A stretch of 64,000 nucleotides of DNA from VFZP01 sp043755595. GTDB lineage: Bacteria; Acidobacteriota; Terriglobia; Bryobacterales; Bryobacteraceae. The notes below the pieces were generated by a model, which was given only the letters and a program-made list of their open reading frames with translations, was not told the DNA's origin and did not search any database. This document shows positions 40,030 through 48,300 of this stretch, one piece after another. Positions within the stretch are counted from its first letter, which is position 1; each line of letters begins with the position of its first letter. The position numbers and the translations under genes were made by a program. The stretch lies in contig JAYUSQ010000117.1 in NCBI GenBank assembly GCA_043755595.1, positions 39,236 through 103,235 on the forward strand. Direction: 5' to 3'.

Positions 40030-42324
40030 CTAGCGCGCGGCGGGGTCATTGAGGTCAAACTCGGTTCCGTTAAAATCAGGTTCCCCGGATTTGCGCCGAT
40101 CCAACGCTCTATTGAGCGCCGCGAAGAGCGGAGCGCTCTCTGAGGGTATTGGCTCAGCCTGGGAGCGGACCAAGGCGGCTTCAATCGACTCGATATCCGT
40201 AAACATTTCGATGGTCGAGAACCGGAAATAACGGACCGTTTGGCGGTCAAAAAGACTCTCGCCAAGAATTAGGCCGTCCTTAACGATTTGCAAAAAGCGG
40301 AGGAATCCAGCGGGCGTCGCAATCAGGTTGGCCACGGTTTGGCGACAGCTCTCAGCATCGCCCCACGATCGCCAAGCCATGAGTAGTGGCGACGCGACGG
40401 ATGGCTCTTCATGTTTCAACCAAGTAGTTTCGCTGGAAATCCGGCCAGCGGCCGCGCGGCGGATCGCTGCGACCGAATCCGCGTCAACCAGAACATTTTC
40501 GGGCCCGCCGCCCTCGCGCAATGCGCCTGCAATTGTTACGGCAGCAAACAATGATCGTCCCTTTGTGACCGCCGACAGCAATGCTTCTCTTCGCTGGTCT
40601 TGATCAATGTAGTTCAATAAATGGCAATGGTTGATAGTGCGAAGTACACGGAACGTTTCCCCGGTTACTGGAATATCGGCGAGGCAAAGTGAACCGGCGA
40701 GGGCTCCGACTTTGGGAAGATGGCCCCGGTGGGAATAGAGCCGGGACAGCGCCTTCGGTAGTTCTTCGGTTTTCGTCAAGCGTGCGATTTCTTGACTGAA
40801 GAGTTCCCGGTTGCCAAATGCAGCCAATAGCGCGGCAACCGTCGAGTTCGAGATACCGGCTTCAGGAATGGACAGTTGGAAATAGGTATCGAAGTATTGA
40901 TGAGAGCAAATGTGCAAACCGCGCACCCATTCGTCCGAATCGTCGCTGGTTGGTTTTTCGTATCTACCATCACCCCACAATGCACTTGTCTCGTCGCTCA
41001 AGAGGGAACTTGCTGGCGGGAACAGAAGCGCCAGCGTCGCCCGCACCGCCTTTCGGTCTCCAGCCGGTGCAGCCTCTATGAGATCGTTCAACCGTTCTTT
41101 ACCGACCTTGATGAGGAGCTTCTCCTCGGTGAACAAATCGAAGCGCGGAACGTCGGTGAGGAACTCCTTTAGAGCCGGCAAATCCCGGTACACTGGTTCA
41201 CAGAATACGCGGAGGACTTCAAGCGCAAACAAATCGGTGAGGTTCACCTCGAAGGCATCGCCGGTCTTGAAGATGCCGATGTGAAATGACAACGTCGAGA
41301 GATATCGGTTGACATCCCGCAGCGTAACGAAGAAATGTCCAAGGCCGGCCCTGAAGAGTCTGGAAGCGTGGGCTTCATCGTAGTGTTTGGCGACGGATGG
41401 GTCCTTCAGGAGTCGCTCAAGCCCTTGGTCGAGGACGCGATGGACCCTTGTTTGGTCCACCTGAGGCAGGTTGAGCGGCACCTGAATGATCTTCTCGAGG
41501 AACTCGTCTCCCTTTCCGGGCGCTATTGTTTCCAGAGCGTTAACCACGCTGCTGCGTTGCGCCAATAGCAGGTACATGATGTTCGGGAAGTCGGCGTTGG
41601 CCTTGACCAATTGGAGCAAGAGGAGAAGTTCTGGCTGGGTCAAACGATCAAGATCGTCCAGGACTACGAGAATCGGATGCGCAAGCTCACGAAGTGCCTT
41701 TTCAGCCTCTTTCTTTAAGACACTCAGCGGCTTCGCTTTTCGGTTGAGGGCTTCGGCCGCAGTCTTGCCCATCTCGGCTCCCTTATCTAAGCCGCCCTTT
41801 GCCATATCGATCACGCCTGCGGGAGCCCCGGGAATCCACTTGGCTAGATCCAAGAGTTTGCCGGCAAAAGACAGGTAGTCTGAATACTGTTTGATTGTGT
41901 TGGCTGTAGCATCGCCGGTCGTCGAATCCGTTCCGGCCGCTTCGGCCAGTTCATCGAAGAAGGCTTTGGTGAGGCAGTCCTGGCTCACAACCTGCCATGG
42001 ATTGAATTCGACCACTCTAATTTCGCGATCCTTATGGTGTTTTTCGAGAGCCTGAACTATGAGGTTCTTCAGGGAGGTTTTGCCCGATCCCCAATCGCCA
42101 AAAATTCCGATCACCAGACTCGACATCAATCGCCATTCCGCGATTGCACTGGCGCAGGACTCAGCGTAACGAGTTCGACCGAGCGCATCGTCTTTGGAGT
42201 CGATGATCGCGAGATCGGGGGATATAGTTATTTTGTCGAGTGCCACACCACATTCTAGCCGCCAATTAGCCGTACTGCAGTGCCGGTGAGTTTGAGCGTT
42301 GCTTGACATGAATACGTGAATCAC
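40030..42324 (-). CDS. KAP-family P-loop NTPase
   Basis: The product is up to 764 residues. Walker A is GIFGDWGSGKTSL (about 73-85 from the GTG at 42324) and Walker B is LVVLDDLDRLTQPEL, followed by the KAP arrangement with YLLLAQRSSVVNAL. Typical KAP proteins insert membrane helices between Walker A and B; here that segment (SFAGKLLDLAKWIPGAPAGV) is only weakly hydrophobic, so a soluble form is likely. KAP ATPases often sit in defence or plasmid islands; a toxin-antitoxin pair is adjacent. The start is uncertain: GTG 42324 overlaps the neighbouring operator, and ATG 42309 or GTG 42243 (just before ALDKITISPDLAI) fit as well. Confidence 0.82.
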   Translation of the reverse strand: MIHVFMSSNAQTHRHCSTANWRLECGVALDKITISPDLAIIDSKDDALGRTRYAESCASAIAEWRLMSSLVIGIFGDWGSGKTSLKNLIVQALEKHHKDREIRVVEFNPWQVVSQDCLTKAFFDELAEAAGTDSTTGDATANTIKQYSDYLSFAGKLLDLAKWIPGAPAGVIDMAKGGLDKGAEMGKTAAEALNRKAKPLSVLKKEAEKALRELAHPILVVLDDLDRLTQPELLLLLQLVKANADFPNIMYLLLAQRSSVVNALETIAPGKGDEFLEKIIQVPLNLPQVDQTRVHRVLDQGLERLLKDPSVAKHYDEAHASRLFRAGLGHFFVTLRDVNRYLSTLSFHIGIFKTGDAFEVNLTDLFALEVLRVFCEPVYRDLPALKEFLTDVPRFDLFTEEKLLIKVGKERLNDLIEAAPAGDRKAVRATLALLFPPASSLLSDETSALWGDGRYEKPTSDDSDEWVRGLHICSHQYFDTYFQLSIPEAGISNSTVAALLAAFGNRELFSQEIARLTKTEELPKALSRLYSHRGHLPKVGALAGSLCLADIPVTGETFRVLRTINHCHLLNYIDQDQRREALLSAVTKGRSLFAAVTIAGALREGGGPENVLVDADSVAAIRRAAAGRISSETTWLKHEEPSVASPLLMAWRSWGDAESCRQTVANLIATPAGFLRFLQIVKDGLILGESLFDRQTVRYFRFSTIEMFTDIESIEAALVRSQAEPIPSESAPLFAALNRALDRRKSGEPDFNGTEFDLNDPAAR

Positions 42325-42331
42325 GGATAAT
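42303..42331 (+). promoter_or_regulatory. Sigma70-type promoter with operator-like palindrome for the toxin-antitoxin pair
   Basis: TTGACA (42303-42308), a 17-bp spacer and GATAAT (42326-42331) give a near-consensus promoter. The spacer contains the inverted repeat CGTGA-A-TCACG (42315-42325), well placed for repression by the Xre-type antitoxin. Predicted transcription starts near 42338, practically at the GTG 42337 codon. Confidence 0.75.
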
Positions 42332-42336
42332 TAAGT

Positions 42337-42678
42337 GTGGTCACTCTGATCGCAACCGCGACCTAGACCGCCGCTATCGACGCTCTTTTGGATGAAGACG
42401 GCCGCGCTGAGTTGGAATTCAGTATTGCCTTCCGGCCCGAAGCGCATCCGATTGTTCCCGGTACCGGCGGCGTTCGAAAGGCGCGATGGTCGCGAGCCGG
42501 GATGGGTAAGCGCGGTGGAATTCGGGTCGTCTACTACTATCCGTTGGGCACTGGGGTCATTCTGATGGTGATGGCGTACGCCAAGAACAGAAGGGAGAAT
42601 CTGTCCGATGCCGACAAAAAGGCAATCCGTCAAGTCGTCGAGCGTTTCAAAGCGAATATCCGGCAAGGCCGATCCTAA
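42337..42678 (+). pseudogene. RelE/HigB-like toxin gene interrupted by an amber codon
   Basis: From GTG 42337 the frame reads VVTLIATAT, TAG (42364-42366), then TAAIDALLDEDGRAELEFSI and PGTGGVRKARWSRAGMGKRG, GIRVVYYYPLGTGVILMVMA and YAKNRRENLSDADKKAI. This is a RelE/HigB-type mRNA interferase family protein with its usual length restored only if the TAG is ignored (CAG to TAG is a simple origin). A TTG at 42388 could still give a 96-residue N-truncated form lacking the first strand and helix. It overlaps the antitoxin gene by 71 bp. Whether it is active is open. Confidence 0.7.
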
Positions 42679-42973
42679 ACTATCTCCGCTCGCGCGTGAA
42701 ATTGTGCAAAGCTTCGAGGAGGGTATCGCCCATTTCCGTGGACAAATTACGCTTTCCACGCGCACTATTCTCATTCCCGAAAATGTCGATGTAACGGCCG
42801 TCCGCCGGAAGACCGGCTTGTCGCAATCGCAGTTTGCCGATCGATTCGGCTTCAGCCTACGGACCCTTCAGGAATGGGAGCAGGGCCGCTCGGCTCCGGA
42901 TACCGCGGTCCGCGCGTATTTGCTGGTGATCGACCGTCAACCGAAGGCGGTTGATCGGGCGCTGGGGAGTTGA
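42608..42973 (+). CDS. Xre-family antitoxin (HigA/NadS-like)
   Basis: The 121-residue protein has a basic N-terminus, PLAREIVQSFEEGIAHFRGQ, and a helix-turn-helix of the COG2944 type near residues 60-110 (VTAVRRKTGLSQSQFADRFG, FSLRTLQEWEQGRSAPDTAV, RAYLLVI). It would neutralise the RelE/HigB-like toxin and repress the promoter upstream. It is intact while the toxin frame is not. Confidence 0.85.
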   Translation: MPTKRQSVKSSSVSKRISGKADPKLSPLAREIVQSFEEGIAHFRGQITLSTRTILIPENVDVTAVRRKTGLSQSQFADRFGFSLRTLQEWEQGRSAPDTAVRAYLLVIDRQPKAVDRALGS

Positions 42974-42979
42974 GTCTTT

Positions 42980-43645
42980 GTGATCGACGTTCTTCAGGCG
43001 CGGATTGCTTCCTGCGAACTTTGTCCGAGGTTGCGCGCGCATTGCCGGGAGGTGGCTGAGGTCAAGCGCCGGGCTTATCGCGATCAGGAGTATTGGGGGC
43101 GGCCGGTGCCTTCCTTCGGCGATCCTGGGGCACGGTTGCTGATTGTCGGTTTGGCTCCGGGCGCGCACGGCGCTAATCGGACCGGGCGGATGTTTACGGG
43201 CGATGCTTCGGGGGATTTTCTTTACTCGGCGATGCATGCCACGGGTTGGGCGTCGCAGCCTACATCTACGCATCGGGGCGATGGGCTGACACTGATCGAT
43301 TGTTATATCACCGCCGCCGGACGTTGCGCGCCGCCAGATAACAAGCCTTTGCCCGAAGAGCTTCGCACGTGCCGCCCGTATCTTGAGGAAGAGGTGCGCT
43401 TGTTGGACCGGGTGCAAGTGGTGTTGGCGCTGGGGCGGATCGCTTTCGATACGTGTTTGGCAGTGTGGGGAGCGTCGAAGAGCCGTTACGAGTTTGGCCA
43501 TGACCGGCGGCATGATTTGGGACCGGGGCGGCCGATGCTGATTAGTTCGTATCACCCCAGCCAGCAGAACACTTCGACCGGACGCCTGACGCAGCCGATG
43601 TTGCGAGCGGTCTTCCAGCGCGCAAGTTCGGTATTGACAGGTTAA
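42980..43645 (+). CDS. Family 5 uracil-DNA glycosylase (UDGb)
   Basis: UDGb removes uracil and some other deaminated bases from DNA. The 221-residue protein opens with an iron-sulfur-type Cys pair (CELCPRLRAH), then has the family 5 active-site motif IVGLAPGAHGANRTGRMFTG and the second motif SSYHPSQQNTSTGRLT. The first motif lacks the catalytic Asp of UNG, as is normal in family 5. The GTG start at 42980 lies 6 bp after the antitoxin stop. The blaI promoter starts within its last codons. Confidence 0.9.
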   Translation: MIDVLQARIASCELCPRLRAHCREVAEVKRRAYRDQEYWGRPVPSFGDPGARLLIVGLAPGAHGANRTGRMFTGDASGDFLYSAMHATGWASQPTSTHRGDGLTLIDCYITAAGRCAPPDNKPLPEELRTCRPYLEEEVRLLDRVQVVLALGRIAFDTCLAVWGASKSRYEFGHDRRHDLGPGRPMLISSYHPSQQNTSTGRLTQPMLRAVFQRASSVLTG

Positions 43646-43687
43646 CGCGATGGTGCTATTTTTCTAGCAGGCCGCTAGAAAGATAGC
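43634..43687 (+). promoter_or_regulatory. Promoter and BlaI-type operator of the blaI/blaR-like operon
   Basis: TTGACA (43634-43639), a 17-bp spacer and TATTTT (43657-43662) form the promoter. The -10 lies within a 14-bp inverted repeat, GCTATTTTTCTAGC / GCTAGAAAGATAGC (43655-43668 and 43674-43687), with a 5-bp centre and one mismatch. The right arm ends directly at the ATG of the repressor, so bound repressor would block both polymerase and the start region. No strong ribosome site is visible. Confidence 0.88.
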
Positions 43688-44065
43688 ATGAAACCACCAC
43701 TGAGCAGGCGCGAGCGCGAGATTATGGACCTGCTGCACCGCGACGGTGAACTGTCGGCTGCGGACGTTCAAAAGGCAATGCCTGAGGCGCCCGGATACTC
43801 AGCGGTGAGAGCGATGCTGCGAACGCTGGAAGAGAAGGGCCATGTCAGGCACCGGGAAGAAGCGCTTCGCTATGTTTATGCGCCAGTGGTTTCGGCGGCA
43901 CAGGCGCGTAGACGCGCGGTGACACATTTGGCTGAAACATTTTTTCAGGGTTCTGTGGAGCAGGCGGTTTCCGCGTTACTGGAGGCCGGTGACGGGAAGT
44001 TGGCTAAGCCCGAACTTGATCGCATCTCCCGGTTGATCGCGCAGGCTCGCAAGGAGGGCCGGTGA
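43688..44065 (+). CDS. BlaI/MecI-family transcriptional repressor
   Basis: The 125-residue winged-helix protein matches the family: LSRREREIMDLLHRDGELSA, GYSAVRAMLRTLEEKGHVRH (recognition helix and wing) and a C-terminal dimerisation helix region ending LIAQARKEGR. It overlaps the M56 peptidase gene by four bases (ATGA). The inverted repeat in its own promoter is the expected binding site. By analogy with BlaI, cleavage by the partner protease would release repression. Confidence 0.93.
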   Translation: MKPPLSRREREIMDLLHRDGELSAADVQKAMPEAPGYSAVRAMLRTLEEKGHVRHREEALRYVYAPVVSAAQARRRAVTHLAETFFQGSVEQAVSALLEAGDGKLAKPELDRISRLIAQARKEGR

Positions 44066-45582
44066 TGACGCTCGTATGGGCGGCGAAGGCTACGGTCCCG
44101 CTCGGGGCGGCGCTGCTGGCCTTGCAATTGATGCGGCGCGGTTCGGCGGCGCTGCGGTTTGCTACGCTCGCGGCGGCAATGGCTGGACTGCTGGCTCTGC
44201 CCTTGGTTGAGATCCTACTGCCGCGCTGGGGTGTGGCATCCATCGCAGCTACGGTAGTGACGACGTTCAGTGAACCTACGATGGCAATCGCTACGGCCCC
44301 GCGTGAGCCACGCGATTGGGTACAAATGATTTGGATGGCCGGCGTTCTGTTCGCGCTGTTGCGGGCGGGCTTGGGGCACGCGCTTTCGTTGTGGCGTGAG
44401 CCGCTCGTGCCGATGACTGTTGGCGTATTCCGCCCGCGCGTGGTTCTGCCTGCGAGCGCCTCCAGATGGAGCGATGAGTTACTACGATCGGTCCAACTGC
44501 ATGAGCAGGCACATATCTCGCGCCGCGATCCGTTATGGAATCTGCTGACGCAGGTCACGCGGGCCGTCTATTGGTTTCACCCCCTAGTTTGGCTGGCCGC
44601 GCGTCAACTGCATGTTGAACGGGAGCGCGCTTGTGACGATGCGGTGCTGGCCGCCGGGGTGCGCCCTTCGGACTATGCAACGCATTTGATGATTTGTGCG
44701 CAGTCGGCAATTGGCAAGCCTGCGCCTTTGGCGGGGCTGACGATGGCTGGCCATTCTCATCTTTCGACTCGGGTCGAGGCGGTGCTGTCGACGGCTACGG
44801 CACGAGGTCCATCTTCCCGGCGGCAGCGCGCTTTACTAGCGGCGGCGGGCTGCGGTCTGTTGTGTCCCCTGGCCGCGTTTGGTTCGCCTTCCATTCACCA
44901 ACTCAGGAGTCTTCCGATGTATCGCAAATTGTTTGTTCCGCTTCTTGCGGCCGCTTCGACAGCACAGGCAGCCGAGGTTTATGGCCGCGTCTATGACGCA
45001 TCTAACGCTACCGTGCCCAAGGCCGCAGTGGTGCTGCGCGACCAGTCGACGGCGGCCGAGTTCAAGGCGACCAGCGGCCCGGCCGGCGAATACAAATTGG
45101 AGGGCCTGCCCGCAGGCAACTATGAGATGGAAGTGTCGATGCCAGGCTTTGCGCGTCACCAACGGCGCGGCATCCGTTTGGCACAAAGTTCGAGCACGGC
45201 GGTGAGCGCGATTCTGAAATTGGGTGAAGTACAAGAGACCGTCGAGGTGACGGCGCAAGGACAGGCGCGGCCCCAACAGCGGCCACCGCAACGCGTGCAA
45301 GTCGGCGGCTTCGTGAGTCCGATGCGATTGCTGAAGCAGGTCAAGGCTGCGTATCCTGAAGCGGCGCGCGCCGAAGGACGGGAAGGCAACGTGACGCTGA
45401 GGGCCGTAGTGGGAGTGGACGGAACGATCGTGAACGTGACGGTGCTGCCCGGAGCGGACGCGGATTTGGCGAGTGCGGCCGAGCAGGCCGTGCGGCAGTG
45501 GGTCTATCAACCAACGATGCTGAACGGCAAGGCGATGGAGACGGTGACGACCGTTGAAGTCAACTTCCGATTGGGCGCCTGA
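44062..45582 (+). CDS. BlaR1-like M56 membrane peptidase with carboxypeptidase-regulatory-like and TonB-type domains
   Basis: The 506-residue protein has N-terminal membrane helices, then the M56 zinc site HEQAH (about residue 150) with downstream VERERACDDAVLAAG. After a further membrane segment (about 250-275) a carboxypeptidase-regulatory-like beta domain follows (VYGRVYDASNATVPKAAVVL; AGEYKLEGLPAGNYEMEVSM) and a C-terminal TonB-like domain (about 420-506: PEAARAEGREGNVTLRAVVG, AVRQWVYQPTMLNGK). Classical BlaR1 ends instead in a penicillin-sensor domain, so the signal sensed here is not a beta-lactam in the usual way. It is coupled to the repressor gene. Confidence 0.9.
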   Translation: MMTLVWAAKATVPLGAALLALQLMRRGSAALRFATLAAAMAGLLALPLVEILLPRWGVASIAATVVTTFSEPTMAIATAPREPRDWVQMIWMAGVLFALLRAGLGHALSLWREPLVPMTVGVFRPRVVLPASASRWSDELLRSVQLHEQAHISRRDPLWNLLTQVTRAVYWFHPLVWLAARQLHVERERACDDAVLAAGVRPSDYATHLMICAQSAIGKPAPLAGLTMAGHSHLSTRVEAVLSTATARGPSSRRQRALLAAAGCGLLCPLAAFGSPSIHQLRSLPMYRKLFVPLLAAASTAQAAEVYGRVYDASNATVPKAAVVLRDQSTAAEFKATSGPAGEYKLEGLPAGNYEMEVSMPGFARHQRRGIRLAQSSSTAVSAILKLGEVQETVEVTAQGQARPQQRPPQRVQVGGFVSPMRLLKQVKAAYPEAARAEGREGNVTLRAVVGVDGTIVNVTVLPGADADLASAAEQAVRQWVYQPTMLNGKAMETVTTVEVNFRLGA

Positions 45583-45586
45583 CCGG

Positions 45587-45988
45587 ATGCGAATTCACTC
45601 AATCGGCTGGCTGGACGTGAACGCCGCGTGGGTTCTGCTTACGGGCGGTTTGCTGCTGATCTATTGGGAACTCTGCCGGCCCGGGTCCGTGTTGCCCGGC
45701 GCGGCGGGCGGCGTGTGCGTGTTGACGGCGATTGCGCGATTTTCATCCGAACCGGCGCCTGCTTCCGTACTGGCGTTGTTCGTTTTGGGTTGGGCCGCGA
45801 TCACGGCGGAGGCATGGTGGCGATGGCCGGGGCCTCCGGGATTGGCGGGCGCGGCGTTGCTGACCGGCGCTGCGGTGCTGGCATCGGTTCGCTGGTTGGT
45901 CGCGGCTCCGCTCGGGATGGCGCTATCGTACGCGACAGTCGTATTGGGGTCGGCGGCGATCCGCGCTTATTTAGCCAAGCGGCTTTAA
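45587..45988 (+). CDS. NfeD-like small membrane protein
   Basis: From ATG 45587 the product is 133 residues with about four hydrophobic helices (WVLLTGGLLLIYWEL, SVLALFVLGWAAITAEAWW, AGAALLTGAAVLASVRWL, LSYATVVLGSAAIR). The segment ELCRPGSVLPGAAGGVCVL matches the conserved E-xPG-pGxxG signature of the NfeD membrane region; the soluble OB-fold domain is missing. It begins 4 bp after the M56 peptidase stop, suggesting the same operon. Role unknown. Confidence 0.65.
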   Translation: MRIHSIGWLDVNAAWVLLTGGLLLIYWELCRPGSVLPGAAGGVCVLTAIARFSSEPAPASVLALFVLGWAAITAEAWWRWPGPPGLAGAALLTGAAVLASVRWLVAAPLGMALSYATVVLGSAAIRAYLAKRL

Positions 45989-45995
45989 TGAGCGA

Positions 45996-46742
45996 TCAGG
46001 CTGCGGTCCAGCCGCCATCGATGGCGTGGATGCCGCCGTTGACAAAGGCGGCTTCGTCGGACGCGAGATACAACGCGAGATGGGCGATTTCGAGGGGCTT
46101 GCCGAGGCGGCCGATCGGCTGGCGCTGATTAAGCTGGGCGCGCACTTCCTCTTTTTCGTGCTTGTGGTATTTTTCCAAGTACCCTTCGACGAACGGAGAA
46201 TCGACGGTGCCGGGGCAGATGCAATTGGCGCGAATCTGAGTGGGGTAGTCGACGGCGAGCTGGCGGGTCATCGCGACGACCGCGCCCTTGGTCGCGCAGT
46301 AACCGAAACGCTTTTTCACACCGACGAGGCCTGCCACGGAGCCGATGTTGACGATGTTGCCGTGCGAGGCGATCAGGAGTGGCATCGCGGCGCGGGTCAT
46401 TAGGAACGGGCCAGTGACATTGACCTTCATCAATCGCTCAAAGTCTTCGACGGTGGTGTCTTCGACGCCGCCGACGTGGCCGATGCCGGCGTTGTTTACC
46501 AGTACATCAAGGTTAGGGATTGTTTGAAACAGATCCTTCACCGATTGTTCGTTCGCGATATCGCAGACCGCGGCGCGGGCTCCGGCTGGCAGTTCGGCGG
46601 CGAGGTTGGCGGCTCGTGCCGAGTCGATATCGCAAACAATCACGCTAGCCCCGGCTTCCGCGAAGACGCGGCAGGTGGCCTCTCCGATACCGCTGGCTCC
46701 GCCCGTAATCAGGGCAATTTTTCTGTCAAGACGAAATGGCAT
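45996..46742 (-). CDS. Short-chain dehydrogenase/reductase
   Basis: The 248-residue classical SDR has the Rossmann motif ITGGASGIGEAT near residue 13, the NNAG strand (VLVNNAGIGHVGG), and the catalytic Tyr-x3-Lys in YCATKGAV, followed by the proline-rich SDR tail with GGIHAIDGGWTA. It oxidises or reduces an alcohol/keto substrate with NAD(P); substrate unknown. It follows the frameshifted flavoprotein gene on the same strand. Confidence 0.92.
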   Translation of the reverse strand: MPFRLDRKIALITGGASGIGEATCRVFAEAGASVIVCDIDSARAANLAAELPAGARAAVCDIANEQSVKDLFQTIPNLDVLVNNAGIGHVGGVEDTTVEDFERLMKVNVTGPFLMTRAAMPLLIASHGNIVNIGSVAGLVGVKKRFGYCATKGAVVAMTRQLAVDYPTQIRANCICPGTVDSPFVEGYLEKYHKHEKEEVRAQLNQRQPIGRLGKPLEIAHLALYLASDEAAFVNGGIHAIDGGWTAA

Positions 46743-46766
46743 GGGGTGAGAATCTATGATTTTAGC

Positions 46767-48025
46767 TCACCGGGCCATCACTTTCGACGCCACCTTCAAG
46801 CCGAGCTTCATCGCCTCGGCGCCTAGCCCAGCGTGGAAGGGTTCACCTTGGCGGAACCGCCAGGGCAGATAGACGCCGACGAACTTCTTGCCGGCGCGCC
46901 AGACCGGAGACACCCCGATCTTGTAGTGGTCTTCGTCTTCCAGGTCGACAGTGACTGGTTTGCCGGGATCGATCGTGTAGCGAAGCGGGGTCTGCGCGAA
47001 GGTGGCTTTGTCGAGTTGCTCCATGACGTAGATATTCATTGGATGAAAGTCGATTTCGGGGTCACATTGCAGAATGCCGGCGGCGATATGCTCAGCTGCG
47101 GCATCGGCCTGTAGAAGCGCGAGGAAGGCCTGTTTGACCGGGAAGTCGGCTGCGTCACCGACGGCGAAGATCCGTTCGAAGCCTTCGACCCGGCGGCTGT
47201 CCTGGGCTACCCGGATGAAGCCGCGTTCATCGGTGGGTAGTGACGGGAACGGATTGGCCGCGACATGCGGGGGGAAGGTCACAAGTAAGTCGAACGGAAG
47301 CGTCTTGCCATTGGCATAGTGGACTTGACCGGGCTCGACACTTTCGACCGGGCAACCTTTGTACCCGTGGATCCCGCGGGTTTCAAACTCTTCGTGCAAG
47401 ACCAAGCCGAGGCGCGGGCCGAACGCCTGGACGTACCTCTCTTCGAAGGTCGACCAAGTAATTTCGACGCTGTCTCGCACTCCTTGTTCGCGAAGCCACG
47501 TGTCGGTCATCAAGGCCATTTCGTAGAGGGCCCTGGGCACTGGTTGCCCGGCGGGAGGAGAAAGAGGAGTTTGCTACGGCGTCCGGCCCGCGAGGCTTCC
47601 ACCAGCCCGGCGTAGCGTTTTCGAAGGGCCATCATGTCGTCAGAGGTCCAGATGGTGACGGCGTGTTCAGCTAGTCCGGGAATCTCGGCGGCGCGCATGG
47701 CGGCGCCGGTGGCGACGATCAGATAGTCGAAGGCAACTTCCATGTGGGGTAAGTGAACTAACCCATGTACCGGGTCAATTCGCTCAGCCCGGGCACGGAT
47801 AAAGTCGATATGCTTGCGGCGGGTGGGCTCAGTCAGGTCGAGCCTGAGTTTCTCCGGATCTTCGCCGAATGGGACGTAGATCGAGTTCGGCTTGAACACG
47901 AAGTAATTGCTGCCGGAAATCAATGTAATGTCGACCCGATCATGTAGCCGGTGACGCAGGTAGAAGGCACTCTCCAACCCCGCGAATCCGCCCCCGATGA
48001 CCACTACTCTGGGTTTCGCCGCCAT
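46767..48025 (-). pseudogene. FAD-dependent pyridine-nucleotide-type oxidoreductase (sulfide:quinone reductase-like), frameshifted
   Basis: The first frame (48025 to about 47530) has the FAD motif RVVVIGGGFAGLESAFYLRH and ATGAAMRAAEIPGLAEHA. The second (to 46767) continues with LYEMALMTDTWLREQG, FPPHVAANPFPSLPTDERG, IFAVGDAADFPVKQAFLAL (second FAD motif) and a C-terminal amphipathic segment typical of SQR/NDH-2-like proteins. The frames meet at KLLFLLPPGNQCPG in a GGGCCC run; one added C restores a continuous 419-residue protein. A single indel in a short run could be an assembly error, so the gene may be intact. Confidence 0.82.
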
Positions 48026-48092
48026 ATCTGTGCTCCCTTCGAAGTGTTGCTTTGAGCACGCGGCGGGCCATGATTGCGCGTATATTGACGGG

Positions 48093-48300
48093 ATGAGGAT
48101 TTCGCCGGTTGGAGTTGTTCTAGCGTTCGGCGTTGCGGCGATGGGTGCTGGAACGTAAGGACCTATTCAATCCGATGGGCGCGACGTTGACGGGCGAGAA
48201 GCAATACCGGGCGCGGGGATATTCGGTGGTTGAGCGAATCGAAGCGCCTCTGGGCAATGGGGCGTTCTTGCCCATCGTAAGAACGATCAAGCAGGCTTAG
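48093..48300 (+). pseudogene. Possible remnant of a small secreted-protein gene
   Basis: ATG 48093 opens a signal-peptide-like 21-residue frame (MRISPVGVVLAFGVAAMGAG) ending in TAA, and the next frame carries on as ERKDLFNPMGATLTGEKQYR to LPIVRTIKQA with stop at 48298-48300. I could not assign a family. The two parts look like the ends of one gene with the middle lost, but this is uncertain. Confidence 0.35.
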
